Origin: Porphyra umbilicalis
Lineage: Eukaryota > Rhodophyta > Bangiophyceae > Bangiales > Bangiaceae
Direction of reading: 5' to 3'
NCBI GenBank assembly: GCA_002049455.2
Contig: KV919031.1
Span: 1-64,000, forward strand
DNA: 64,000 nt
The translations under genes were made by a program, and so were the position numbers. The notes below the pieces were generated by a model. It searched no databases, had not been told where the DNA came from, and saw nothing but the letters and a program-made list of their open reading frames with translations. Positions 30,582-41,450 of this stretch are shown here, piece by piece. Positions within the stretch are counted from its first letter, which is position 1. The number at the start of each line of letters is the position of its first letter.

Positions 30582-31988
30582 GACAGCGGGGGAGCTCCTT
30601 CGCGCACAAGGGGCGGATGGCCGTTGCCAGCAGCTACGCGCCGTGATCGACCAGGGAAAACCGACGCGGTTCGGCCTCGATGAGGAACGCCGCCTCGTGC
30701 GCCGTCAGCCAACGACGGGTGTTATGCAAGTATACATCCCCGAGGCTTTACGCTTCCGCGTGATGGGTCTCGAGCACTACCCGACGACCAACGGTCACCC
30801 TGAGGTGCAGCGAATATACGCCGCCATGAGGCGTTGCTTCTATTGGGAGTCCATGATCGTCACTCTGTACGACTTTGTCCCGCAGTGCCCGGCGTGCGCG
30901 AAGAACCGGCTGCAGGAGCGACTTGATACGTCCCCCATGACGTTGTTGACGCCAAAGGAACCGCTGACCGAGGTCGGCATTGCCATCCTCGGCCCGCTGC
31001 TCAACGCGGTTGACGGCAACCGGTTTGTGTTCATCATGTCCGACCGCATCTCGAAGCTTACCCGTACGGTTGCGCTCCGACGTATAACCGCTGTCACGGT
31101 CGCGTCGGAGTTCCTGACCGCATGGGTCGAGGCCTACGGGCCCCCCGACTGCGCTTTATCGGACCAGGGTCGGCAGATGGACAACTCGGTCTGCCGCGCC
31201 GTCATGAAGATGTTGGGCACGAGGTGCAAGTACACGACGCCCGTCCATCTGCAGACCAACGGTCAGGTGAAACGGTATCACCGTACGCTGCAGGACCAGG
31301 TCCGGGCCTTCTGTGAGGAGCACCCGCAACAGCGGCACCGCGGGGGTCACAAGCTGCTGCCTAAGGCCCTTGGTCCGTTCGAGAATCCAAATACGGACGG
31401 CGCCTACTTCGCAATCGACCAAGGCGATGGCGAAGGGCGGGTCAACAGAAGCGACGTCACACCGGCACCGCGCCCGGTGCCGGGACCGGATGCCCAGCCG
31501 CATCGGCTTAAACAAGCCCCGCTTCTCGACGTGAATTCCTCCGATTAGGATCCGACCTGGGAAATCGACCGACTGCTGGCTACTCGCCACGACACCGATA
31601 ACGGCATCTTGGCGAACGTTCGGTAGGCCACTTATGGCCGGGGCGATGACTCGTGGGAACCTCCCTCGGGTTTGCCGAAACATCTCGTCATCCTCTCAGT
31701 AAAAGCAGAAGAAGTTGACGCTCCCCGACGAGGCCTTCCCGACAATGCCCGTCGTCCTCGCCCCGTCCCCGCGGCAACCTAATTGGGTCGGCGTCGCGGT
31801 CCAGCAGCACACCGACGACACGGGTGCCATGCTTGTCGATGTGCGCTGGGCGTCCCCAGCGGCAAGCCACGAGGAGACGGTCCCTGCCCTTTGGGCATCC
31901 TCCATCCTTGCGGAGTTTCCCGACGACCCGCCGGCTGCCAACTGAGCATTGGGACGCCCCGCCTTCGAGAAACTCGATGCGGTCTGGG
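30580..31988 (+). pseudogene. Gypsy-2 Pol fragment: integrase, chromodomain, shadow-like domain
   Basis: Zinc domain: LEHYPTTNGHPE ... CPACAKNR. Catalytic core: the first Asp position reads GIAILGPLL (Asp lost), the second is intact (LSDQGRQMDN), and the Glu position reads NGQVKRYHRTL (Lys for Glu), so the integrase is dead. A deletion joins HPQQ to KALGPFEN. After a stop at 31546-31548 a chromodomain trace (GRGDDSWEPPSGLPKHLVI) is readable, then in another frame (31715-31945) VQQHTDDTGAMLVDVRW ... VPALWASSILAEF, resembling the second C-terminal domain of gypsy-1. An in-frame TGA at 31943 precedes FEKLDAVW at the copia insertion point. Confidence 0.75.
30582..31988 (+). mobile_element. Ty3/gypsy element 2, left part (integrase to C-terminal domains)
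   Basis: A fragment without LTRs, gag, protease or RT. It begins just before the integrase zinc domain and runs to the point where copia-2 inserted. Its right part continues at 36898. See the pseudogene entry for domains. Confidence 0.8.
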
Positions 31989-32408
31989 TGTTGGACTGTG
32001 ATGCTCGTCGCCGACTCCACTGGCGGGTCGCGGATGGATGATGGTCGATGACCCTTATGGTACCCCACATGGTACATTTGCAAGACGTGGTTAAGTTGCA
32101 CACATTCGTGTTGGGTCATCTTGGGGCGTTACTTTTGGCATGTTTTGGATTTGATCTTCGCTTTGCTCTAGTGGCTTTTGATTTGGTGAGTGATTCGATT
32201 TGGTGCGAGGGCGTGGGCGTCGGTGTGGGCGCGAGAGGAAGGAGCACTTGGGCCGGTGGGGACTATATGAGAGGTGCTCTTGGTTGGGAGAGGCGGACGA
32301 ACCTTAGGACAACCAACAAAGCACGTTCGCACACACACACACAAGCCCAAGCCACTCAACCACTTCACCGTGGTCCCGCAACCCCTATCCTCACTGCGTT
32401 TCAACAGG
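31989..32408 (+). repeat. 5' LTR of copia copy 2
   Basis: 420 bp, TGTTGGACTG to TTTCAACA, with TGTTG/CAACA terminal inverted repeats. TATATGAG near 32265 may be the TATA element of the LTR promoter (inference). A (CA)n tract lies near 32335. Confidence 0.95.
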
Positions 32409-32425
32409 TTATGGGCCCAAACCCG
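32409..32425 (+). other. Primer-binding site, half-molecule initiator tRNA-Met type
   Basis: GGTTATGGGCCCA directly after the LTR is complementary to the anticodon stem-loop of eukaryotic initiator tRNA-Met (GGGCCCATAACC), not to a tRNA 3' end. Drosophila copia is known to prime from such a cleaved half-tRNA. The match supports the same mode here. Confidence 0.85.
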
Positions 32426-32567
32426 GGGCTGTGACAAGAGCAAGGTGTGCCGGCTGGTGTCGCGGCGGTCGCGGCAAGTGCGAAGAGGACGAGGTCAAGG
32501 TGGTTCAACGACGTGACGGTCAAGGCGCACGGCTCGGCAAGGTCGGGCGCTACGACAAGAAGACATC

Positions 32568-35500
32568 ATGGACGTAGGCGTTGCCGGAATGGGCGGCATC
32601 AAGATCGACAAGTTGACGGAGACGAACTTCCAGGAGTGGCGTCAGCGCATTAAGATGGTCCTCGCGCTGCGCGACCTGGACGATATGCTGGACGAAGACG
32701 GCAAGCCGACGGACGCGGAGACCCGCGAGTTGGCGGTGTGGAACCGTCGAGACACGAAGGCGAGCGCCAACATCGGGCACACCCTTGGGTCTGAGCAGCT
32801 CAAGCATGTGTCGGGCTGCAAGACGACGGCGGAAATGTGGTCGACGCTGCAAGGTGTCTTCCAGCGCAAGAGTTTAATGAACAAGATGAAGGCGCGACGC
32901 GAGTTCTACACTGTCGAAATGACCGTCGGCGAGGGCATGCTTGGCTACATCAACCGCGTGCGCAACCTCGGCGAGAACCTCAAGGCCATGGGCGGCGAGG
33001 TAACGGAGATGGACGTTGCCATGAGCGTACTCAACGGGCTGACGTCCAAGTACGAGAACCTGCTGGTGGCTCTCGACGCCAAGGGCGAGGACGAGCTGAG
33101 CCTCGACTTTGTCAAGAGCCGCTTGCTTCAGGAGGAGCGGCGGCAGGCGCACAAGTCACCGGCGACGAAGCGCATTGGCGACATGGCACTCGTCGGCGCC
33201 AACTATCGAGGTCAAGGCCGCCGTGGTGACCTCTCCAAGATCGAGTGCTACTACTGCCATACGTTTGGGCACATCTTTCGCGATTGCCCAGAGCTCAAGG
33301 CCAAGAAGCAGAGACAGGACAAGGTAGCCGCGATTGCGGCTGACGATGGTAGCGACAGCGACGACGCCATCTGTCTGGTGGGCAATTCAGCTGACACCGA
33401 TGACATCTCCAAGTCGTGGCTTGTGGACTCTGCGGCGTCTGCACACATGTGCTGGATGCGCGGGTGCTTTGACGACTACCATACGACCACGGGACGCAGC
33501 GTAACGATGGGTGACAAGGGGTCCGTAGCCACGGCGGGCGTCGGAACCGTCGTGCTCAATGTCATCTTTCACGGCAAGACGCGCAAGATCAGGTTGGAGA
33601 AGGTACTCCATGTTCCTACAATGGGCTTCAACCTCATGTCGGTCGGCATGATGGAGGAGCGTGGGGCGGAAGTGTCATTCAAGGGCGGTAAGACGATCAT
33701 CAAGATGAACGGGAAGACTGCTGCGTGCGGCACTCGTAAGAACGGGCTCTACCACCTGGACATGGCCCCACTGTTGGATATTGCTGCGGTGGCCTCCCTT
33801 CAGCTCTGGCATGAGCGCCTTGGGCACGTCAACGTGGCTGGCGTTAAGCGGATGATCAAGAACAAGGACATCAATGGACTCAAGTGCTCTTCCATGGCGG
33901 TCAAGGACGTCTGCGAGCCGTGCGTGTATGGGAAGGCGGCTATGACGCCTATGCCTAGTGCAGGAGGAGGTCGAGTGACCAAGCGCCTGCAGCTCGTGCA
34001 CTCGGACCTGGGCGGGCCAATGTCGGAGCCGTCGCGTGGCGGCGCGCTCTACTTCGGCACGTTCACCGACAACTTCTCCCGCTGGACCGACGTGGTCTTC
34101 CTGCAGAAGAAGAGCGATCTGCTCTGTGAGTACAAGAAGTGGCTGACTAAGGCCCAGCTGCACACGGGAACTAAGATCAAGATCCTGCGCTCCGACACTG
34201 GCGGCGAGTACGTGTCGAACGCATTCAAGGCTCTTTACGATGAGAACGGCACGACGCATCAGACCACGGTGCCCGACACGCCGCAGCAGAACGGAGTTGC
34301 TGAGCGGCTCAACCGAGTTCTCGTGGAGATGGCTCGCACCATGATGCGACAGAAGGACGTCACTCAGGATCTTTGGGCGGATGCCATCAAGACGGCGGTG
34401 TACATCAAGAACCGCGTGACGAGCCGGGCGCTTCCCGTCGGCAAGACGCCTTTTGAGCTGTGGACCGGGAATAAGCCCAACGTAAGCCACATGCGGGTGT
34501 TTGGGTCGACATGCTGGGTGGTGCTGCACAAGAGTCACATCGACGGCAAGTTTGGCGACAAGGCGGCGAAGGGCGTCTTCTTAGGCTATCCGGACGTCAG
34601 CAAGGCGTACAAGGTCATCCTCGACGACGGCAAGGTAGTCAAGGCACGAAGCATTGTGTTCGCCGAGACGAACGTAAGCGAGGTCGCAGAAGTTTCGGAG
34701 GAGCTTCCCGAAGACGAAGTTGTCGAAGTCGAGACGGGCTTGCGTTCTGCAAGCGACGGCGAAGACGTAGATGCTGACAATGACGACAAGGACGACAAGC
34801 AAGATGATGGATCTGACAAGTCCGCGGACGACAATCAAGGTAGTGGCGGCTCTCAAGACACGCTGCATCGGAGCGGCAGAGCGCGGCGACCACCTGTCGA
34901 GTACTGGCGCCCGGTGAGCCTGGTTGCTCACGAGGCGCCCACGACGTACGTGCAAGCCGTTCAAGGGAAAGAATCGGCTAAGTGGAAGATTGCTATGGAC
35001 GAGGAGATGGAGGCCATCCGCAAGAACCAGACTTGGCGCTTGACGGATCGCCCGGCCAGTCGACGCGTGCTGAAGGGCAAGTGGGTGTACAAGGTCAAGA
35101 ACGAGGTTGAAAAGAACGGGAGCAACACGACGCGGCACAAGGCGCGCCTGTGCTTCATGGGGAACCGGCAGATCAAGGGGCTCGACTTCAACGAGACGTT
35201 CGCGCCGGTGGCCAAGTTTACCACCATTCGATGCATCCTGGCGATGTCGGCGGCGAACGGGTGGGAGCTACATCAGATGGACGTCAAGACGGCATTCCTC
35301 AACAGCGACCTTGACGAGGAGGTCTACATGGAGCAACCAGACGGCTATGTCGATCCGACGTATCCTGACAAGGTGTGTCGTCTCCTCCAAGCACTGTATG
35401 GGCTGAAGCAAGCCCCCAAGATGTGGTACGCCAAGCTCGACGACTTCCTCAAGTCGCAGGGGTTTGACAACATTGACCCGGATGCATGCCTCTACCTCCT

Positions 35501-36444
35501 CATGGATGACGGCGAAATCATCATCGTCCTGGTGTACGTCGACGATCTCCTGTTGGTGGCATCAAGCCTGGCGGCGATCTACAAGATTAAGGACGCTCTG
35601 CACAAGCGTTTTGAGATGAAGGACCTGAGCGAGGCGAGGGTCATCCTCGGGCTAGAGATAAGACGTGACAAAGCGTTGGGCACCCTCAAGCTGTCGCAGG
35701 GCAAGTACGCGGCGCAAGTGCTGGAGAAGTTCGGGATGGCGGAGTGCAACCCGATCGGAACGCCGCTGGAGGTGCGCCTGCAGCTGGTCAAGGCCGACGA
35801 GAGCGACGACGCGCTGCCCTACCGCGAGGCCGTCGGCAGTCTAATGTACCTGATGGTCGGGACGCGTCCTGACCTCGCCTTTGCCATCGGGAAGCTGAGT
35901 TCTACGGTACGTCAAGGGTTCGATGGACAAGGGGCTGGTCTTCGACAAGAACTCTTCCTGTGTTCTACAAGGCTACAGTGATGCCGACTGGGCGGGTGAC
36001 CACGAGACGCGACGCTCTACGACGGGCTTCACCTTCATCTTTGGCGGAGCAGCCGTCAGCTGGGGTTCTAGGTTGCAGAAGACGGTGGTGCTGTCGACGA
36101 TGGAAGCCGAGTACATGGCTCTATGTGAGGCCAGCAAGGAAGCTGTTTGGCTAAACAAGCTCGTGCAAAGCGTTGCAACTCAAGATCTGCGGACAGCGAT
36201 CTCGGGCGGGCCGATCAACATCAAGGTCGACAACAGAGGGTGCATTGACTTCTCCAAGAACCCCGTCGAGCACAAGCGCACCAAGCACATCGACATTCGC
36301 TACCACTTTGTGCGCGAGGCCATCACGACGGACCAGGTGACACTGGAGCATTGTGCAACGGACGACATGGTGGCGGACCCGATGACGAAAGAGCTCGGCA
36401 AGACTAAGCACGACAAGCATGTCGAGGCCATGGGGCATTGCTGA
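32568..36444 (+). pseudogene. Copia copy 2 Gag-Pol, intact except a 50-bp deletion
   Basis: Starts at ATG 32568 after a 160-bp leader. Gag with a CCHC knuckle (residues about 227-240, CYYCHTFGHIFRDC); protease active site VDSAAS (Asp about 287); pre-integrase H-H-C-C; integrase D-D-E at about 480, 543 and 579 (D-35-E spacing); RT with YVDD at about 990-993; RNase H with GYSDADWAGD, EAEYMAL, VDNRGC and HIDIRYHF. At 35900/35901 a 50-bp segment present in copy 1 is missing with GT at the break, shifting the frame between RT and RNase H; the rest continues from about 35923 to TGA 36442-36444. All key catalytic residues are present, so only this deletion visibly inactivates it. Confidence 0.93.
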
Positions 36445-36470
36445 ATACAAGAACCACCGCGGCAACAAGC

Positions 36471-36479
36471 AAGGAGGAG
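36471..36479 (+). other. Polypurine tract of copia copy 2
   Basis: AAGGAGGAG abuts the 3' LTR. The equivalent in copy 1 is AAAGGAGGAG before 26065. This is the expected primer for plus-strand DNA synthesis. Confidence 0.8.
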
Positions 36480-36897
36480 TGTTGGACTGTGATGCTCGTC
36501 GCCGACTCCACTGGCGGTTCGCGGATGGATGATGGTCGATGACTCTTATGGTACCCCACATGGTGCATTTGCAAGACGTGGTTAAGTTGCACACATTCGT
36601 GTTGGGTCATCTTGGGGCGTTACTTTTGGCATGTTTTGGATTTGATCTTCGCTTTGCTCTAGTGGCTTTTGATTTGGTGAAAGATTCGATTTGGTGCAAG
36701 GGCGTGGGCGTCGGTGTGGGCGCGAGAGGGGGGAGCACTTGGGCCGGTGGGGACTATATGAGAGGTGCTCTTGGTTGGGAGAGGCGGACGAACCTTAGGA
36801 CAACCAACAAAGCACGTTCGCACACACACACACAAGCCCAAGCCACTCAACCACTTCACCGTGGTCCCCCAACCCCTATCCTCACTGCGTTTCAACA
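36480..36897 (+). repeat. 3' LTR of copia copy 2
   Basis: 418 bp, TGTTGGACTG to TTTCAACA. About 98 percent identical to the 5' LTR by eye. Confidence 0.95.
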
Positions 36898-37308
36898 CTG
36901 CGGCCCCCATACGGTCGACCTGTTCACCACTGCCGCGGCCACCCGTCTACCCCGGTTCCTGCCTCTGTCACCCGCCGAGGCCGCGCGCGGCTGCATCGCG
37001 GCGTTCTCGTTCGACTGGGCGGTCTAGAAAGCGTGAGCCAACCCCCCCTTTTCTTTCCTGCCGCAGGTCCTCGCCCGCATCACGTCCTACTCATGTGACC
37101 TCACCCTTGTCGCCCCGCGTTCGCAACACCAGTCCTGGTGGGCGCTCGCGACGCGCCACTTCGCCGCTCGGGTGCACCTCAACCCTCCATATCTCACGTT
37201 CACGGTGGCAGGCCGCACCGCCTCCTCCCTGCCTCCCGTGTGACGCGTCGTGACCTTCCTCTTTGAGAAGGCCCCCACCACCGAGGTCAACGCCGGCGCC
37301 ACTGCTTA
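36898..37308 (+). pseudogene. Gypsy-2 Pol, C-terminal tail after the copia insertion
   Basis: Continues the frame broken at 31988: VWG|PHTVDLFTTAAATRLPRF, AAFSFDWAV, two stops (TAG, TGA), ANPPFSFLPQVLARITS, LTLVAPRSQHQSWWALATRHF and LNPPYLTFTVAG, then a TGA, and ends TTEVNAGATA at TAG near 37308. The pattern (DLF...LPRF, DAF..W, NPPF..lP.vl, A.lvaP....WW) is the module I know following RNase H in DIRS-type retroelements. Gypsy-1 Pol has a matching but more divergent tail. Here it is degenerate. Confidence 0.6.
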
Positions 37309-38390
37309 GCGCTGCCGCTGCCGAAGACCCGTGGGCCGCTCGCCCCCCGACTCGATGCTTTCTTCATGGACGAACCGCTCGTCGGCAGAGGCGACGCGAT
37401 CCGCTGCCCGCACTTTGTCGAGGATACGACCTATGTCGTTCTCCATGTGCGTCGCGCGGCGGAGTTCCTCAACGACCTAGACGACGCTGTCCATCGCCTC
37501 CCCCATCGTGTGGTCGCCGGATGTCCCTAGGGACGCGTGCAGCCGGTCTACGCCACCGCGCAGCGACGGCTGATGGCCAGCCCCACGGCGCCGGCCGGCG
37601 CGCCGCCTGCCGCGGCCAGGCGATTCACAGACGCCGCCGACAGGTGCGCCCGGAGCGCGTCGCCTTCTGGCGCGATGGACCCTACGCGGTACCACTTGTG
37701 GTGCGCCGCGTAGGGGGGTGCAACAGTCGAGGCGTGATCGCCGTCGGCAGCGAGAAAAGCAGGGCCGTGGGGTACCCTATATTCGGGACCGACCAGCGGA
37801 CTGGAGATCCATACCCGAAAATGGTACCGCGGCGTCGAGGACGCACGACGTATGAGGAGGGGGATATCTGGTGCCACCGAGGGCGCCTCTCCCACACATA
37901 GCCGGTGGGTACCCTGGCTGTAGGTGTCTGCATCGGTGCACGCAATTCCGGGTGGTTTTTTGGCGTGGGGTTTACCCATGTTGGCGTGTAACCGCCACCC
38001 GGGGCGGGGGGGGCCGCGTTGGCCGCTTCCCCCGGGGCGTTTGTCGGGGACACCCCTACGCTGTCACCGGCACAGCCCTGACACAGGGGCCGGCTGTGCT
38101 CCCGGGATGAATCATCGGGGTCCGCACTGGGGTTTCCGAGGACCAGGGCTTTCCACCTCTCTGATGCGGTCGAAAAATCGGGAAAGAGTACTCTCCCGTG
38201 TAAGATATGACATTAACTCATGCGGAGTTGATGCACCCGGAATAATTCCGGAGTGCTCCTCTAGGCTTGTTGTGATGCGCGCTTTGCGTGGGCTCCTGCC
38301 ACGGATCTTAAGTGGGGGGACCTGACACCCGTTTGCTTTATGTGTGGAGGGTCTATGAGGCCCGGGCGGGTGTTTCTGAGGGGGCCTAAA
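37309..38390. other. No confident gene; degenerate coding-like stretch then unassigned sequence
   Basis: A stretch near 37366-37530 reads FMDEPLVGRGDAIRCPHFV and TTYVVLHVRRAAEFLNDLDD before a stop, which looks like decayed coding sequence, perhaps more of gypsy-2, but I recognise no domain. 37700-38390 has no convincing ORF. The phrase PIFGTDQR near 37770 resembles PMFGTDHR of ORFX near 40140, too short to conclude homology. Confidence 0.3.
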
Positions 38391-38582
38391 GGTCACCAGC
38401 GATCGTAATGAGTGCCGGCAGACAGATAAGACAGGCAAGCAAGCAAACATTAAAAAATGAACAAAGCGGAAGAAACCCCCCAAATTGCGTGCCACAGGTC
38501 AATTCCCACAATACATGGGCTTTGGCCCGTCAAAAAGGCTACTTCTGGCCAATTGCCAATTGGGAGCAGAGATATGCTACAT
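38391..38582 (+). repeat. 190-bp direct repeat, left copy
   Basis: About 90 percent identical to 48065-48254 in the same orientation; shares GATCGTAATGAGTGCCGG at the start and TATGCTACA at the end. The pair brackets gypsy-1 plus ORFX. Read on the minus strand the repeat starts TGTAGCATA, and a purine stretch GGAGG precedes this copy, as expected of a 3' LTR of the minus-strand element. However, no clean CA end, primer site or target duplication is visible, so LTR status is unproven. Confidence 0.75.
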
Positions 38583-39405
38583 ACCTCCAACGCGAGATTC
38601 GAGCCGTCCTGGTGAGATCCGAGGATGGTGAAACCCGATTGGGCGATCGCGGCCTCTTACGGGCCCGCGCGGGCGTAACCGCGCAGGCGGCGGGAGCCGT
38701 GGGAAGCGCGCCGCCCAGTACCGATTGGGGGGAAGTGGCGGTTCGGCGTCGTCGGTCGTCGCGACCGTCCGGCCACGCACGCGTGGGCGTGTGTGGCAAG
38801 CAGCTTGAGCTGCGGGTCCGATCGGCGCTTGCGCGTACGCGTGCCCGCGCAGGAGGGTCGGCGTCGGAGTGGGGGCCAGGCGGCCGGTTGCCGGGTGACG
38901 AGCGTCGGGGTAAAGACCCGTCGGTGTGCGGGTGCGTCATGCAGCACGTGCTTGGGTGACTGTCGTCGGCGCCGAGTGGCGCCTACTTCGTCGGGGTTTG
39001 ACAACCCCGACGACACGGCGAAAGCCGGGACGCGGGTCCGTGTTGGTCGGCACGGGGCCATCCCGTGTCTTCGTGCTCTCGCACAGGTCGAGGCCTATTG
39101 ACAAAGCTTGAGTAGGGGTGCGCTATCGCGAGGTGGCAAACCGCGTGGTTGCGGACCCGGTGAGTGTGGGTTTGCGCTGGGTGCGGGGGGCGGCGCGCAC
39201 GGCGGCAAGGGCGGCAAGCCCGGCGACGGCGGCAAGGGCGGCAAGCCCGGCGACGGCGGCAAGTGCGGCAGGCCCGGCGACAAGGTCGGTTGGCCTTACG
39301 GCGCGGGCGGGGTGCCTGGCGGCGTGGCGGTAACTGACGGCGGCGCGGGCGATTTGCCTTGCGGCGACGTAAGGGAGGAGGAAGGGTTGGCACCTAAGTA
39401 CCAGC
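38583..39405. other. Region between direct repeat and ORFX
   Basis: No gene recognised. It contains a short minisatellite at 39201-39281 and GC-rich open frames without recognisable motifs. It could be the leader of ORFX. Confidence 0.3.
39201..39281 (+). repeat. 27-bp minisatellite, three copies
   Basis: Three consecutive 27-bp units encode GGKGGKPGD, GGKGGKPGD and GGKCGRPGD in one plus-strand frame. Similar GGK-rich sequence occurs in the non-LTR ORF1 (7195-7250 and 13380-13430), perhaps by convergence of simple sequence. Confidence 0.8.
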
Positions 39406-41376
39406 ATGGCCGATCAGGCCGCGATGGCCGTTGACGGCGGCCATGCGAATCGCGAGGCGCCCGTGCCCCACGTCGCGCGGGCTGACAAACCCAATGTGGA
39501 ACGGTCCACCGACCTGGAGTTGCTTCGGCAGTTCAGGCCTGGCGGCATGTTCTGTGCCCACGTGGGCCCCACCGAGGTGGTGGACGGTGTCCCGGTCATC
39601 ACTGACCATGGTCTCCATGAGATTTGCATTCGCAACCGCGCTCGTGCGCACACTCGGCGTCTTAGCGGCCGCTACGAGGCCCTGCCGGGCTTTTTCGACG
39701 TGTTAGCCGAGCACCGCGCACCTACCCATGCGGGTGACCGCGTTGTCGACGTCCATGGGGACCCGTTCTTTGGGAACCAGGGGCCACAGCGCCGTATATA
39801 CGAGGTCATGTCGTTTTGCAACGAAGTCATCCGGTATCAGGTGCCCTTGCACCCCTTCCACCGTTTAATATACACCAACGCCTTGTTATTTCCCGTGCGG
39901 GGCACCGAGACTTTCGAAGCCGCGGCAAACTCGTTTTGCCGCTTGCTGCGGAAATAGCCGAAGGCCGTCTCTCTCTCGCGACCTGTGGCCACGGACCTCG
40001 CGGTACCGATCGGCCGCGATGCCGGGTTGGCGGAGTACTTGGATCAGCTTACGCTGGTGGCGGCGCAGGAGAACGATGCGGTCGATGAAGATCGAAGCCC
40101 TCGCATGAGCGAGCTACCGACACCCTTTCGGGTGCCAATGTTCGGGACCGACCATCGCCGGGCGGCGGACCTACGGTTCTTCTGCGGTCGCGGGCTGCTG
40201 CCGACGAAGCTGTCAGCCGGATTCCTGCGGGCGCCGAAGTCATTTGACTTGTCTCGCTGGCTTCCGCAAGTCCCTGACTGGGAGCCCAAGACCGATCTTT
40301 GGGTGGCGACCCCGGAGGTGGTATCGTACCTGGCGGACTCGTTGCGAAACGAGTATAGCTCCGCCTGGCAGGTTGTGTACTCGGAGTACTACTGCAATCT
40401 GATTGCGGCTTGAGTTCGCACCCTTCAAGAGGACAAGGTCTTTGTCCGATTGGACGAGAAAACCCTTTGTCACTTCGACGTTTTGGACACGTCCAAACTG
40501 CGTGAGGCGCCCGACGGCGAGGTGGCATGTGACTTATATAGCAAGATGAGCCGCGCAATGGGCGTGTTCCCTTGGGAAGTCGTCCTCATGGACGCCGTCC
40601 GTCGGAACCGGGACACCGGTGTGGTGCGGCAAGTGCGCGTTACTGTCGACGAGACCGAGGAGTTCGGCTTATGCCTTCGACACGCGTGTGTGGATTTCGA
40701 CTGGGCACCTGACCCGAACGCGCCCGCCCATGTGGCGCCGGTTCCTTCGAGTCACCTCGGGGTGTGGCCTCGCGGTCGACAGACCCATCTGGCAGGGGCA
40801 TATGCCGGTAGTGGCGACCATGAGGGTTATCGCCGCTCGCGTTCGCCACGTCTCGATCGCTCGCGGTCGGTGTGGCCGCTCCGGGCCATCGAGGCCACTT
40901 GGCCGACGCTTGCCTCTTCCTCCGTGGCGGTTGCCTTGTTCGGGTCGGCGCGCGTGCACGACATGCGCCTTCGCGCGCCTCGTGGGGCTGCTGCTCAAGC
41001 GGCGGCGCAAGCCTGGGTAGACCAAGTAACTGGCTTGCGCCGTGCTGTGGAGCGGGCGGACGGCCGAGGGGTCGAGTCGGCCTTGACACTCATTGGGCAG
41101 GTCGTGGCTCGCGCCGTCGATGGCGATGCCAACTACGAGCGCTTTGCTCAGCATCTCGAGGCTATCCAGCCGGAGGAGGTGGCGGCGCCGACACGCTTCA
41201 ACGCGCAGAGCGTTCTGGGGCGTCGCGCCCATGCTCACGGGGGGCCTTCCGGCGGGGCTCCGCCCTCGGCGCGTAATACGCGTGCGCGTCGTGTGTGTCA
41301 GGAGTCGGGGGCCAGCGTGGGCTCTCGCCACGCTCGGCGTCGCGAGTCACGTCGTTGTGAAGAGGAGGACGAGTAG
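39406..41376 (+). pseudogene. ORFX: large unknown ORF convergent with gypsy-1 pol, two in-frame stops
   Basis: One frame of 657 codons from ATG 39406 to TAG at 41374-41376, interrupted only by TAG 39955 and TGA 40411; the frame is unchanged on both sides of each. I recognise no domain. Notable segments are PNVERSTDLELLRQFRPGG, RRIYEVMSFCNEVIRYQVP, VPMFGTDHRRAADLRFFCG, YLADSLRNEYSSAWQVVYS and VVLMDAVRRNRD ... VTVDETEEF. From about 40700 another frame looks at least as protein-like, so a frameshift is possible. The C-terminus is basic and Arg-rich. Only 74 bp separate its stop from the stop of gypsy-1 pol on the other strand. It may be an antisense gene of that retrotransposon or a separate element. 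Confidence 0.5.
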
Positions 41377-41450
41377 CGAGGTTCACTGTTCAGTGACTTG
41401 CTCGGCTGACCCTGGCGGGGAGGGGGTGCCAAAGTCGGGGGCTTACGCCT

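Larger units (their letters stand above)
31989..36897 (+). mobile_element. Ty1/copia retrotransposon copy 2 (full length, both LTRs)
   Basis: A 4.9-kb element: 420-bp 5' LTR, half-tRNA-iMet primer site, single gag-pol frame, purine tract, 418-bp 3' LTR. The LTRs differ at roughly 8-10 sites, so insertion is fairly recent. Flanks are CTGGG (31984-31988) and CTGCG (36898-36902), a 5-bp target duplication with one change. Removing the element and one duplicate restores an unbroken gypsy-2 reading frame across the site, which independently supports these borders. Confidence 0.95.

Noticed and set aside
1-31000. Long antisense and alternative-frame ORFs rich in Arg, Pro and Ala throughout the non-LTR array
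   Set aside because: At this GC content stop codons are rare in every frame; these frames carry no motifs and are not conserved between units, so they are shadows of ORF1 and ORF2.
36898-37308. A separate DIRS-type retrotransposon right of copia-2
   Set aside because: The frame joins gypsy-2 exactly across the copia insertion, so the module is part of the gypsy Pol rather than an independent DIRS element. No tyrosine recombinase was seen.
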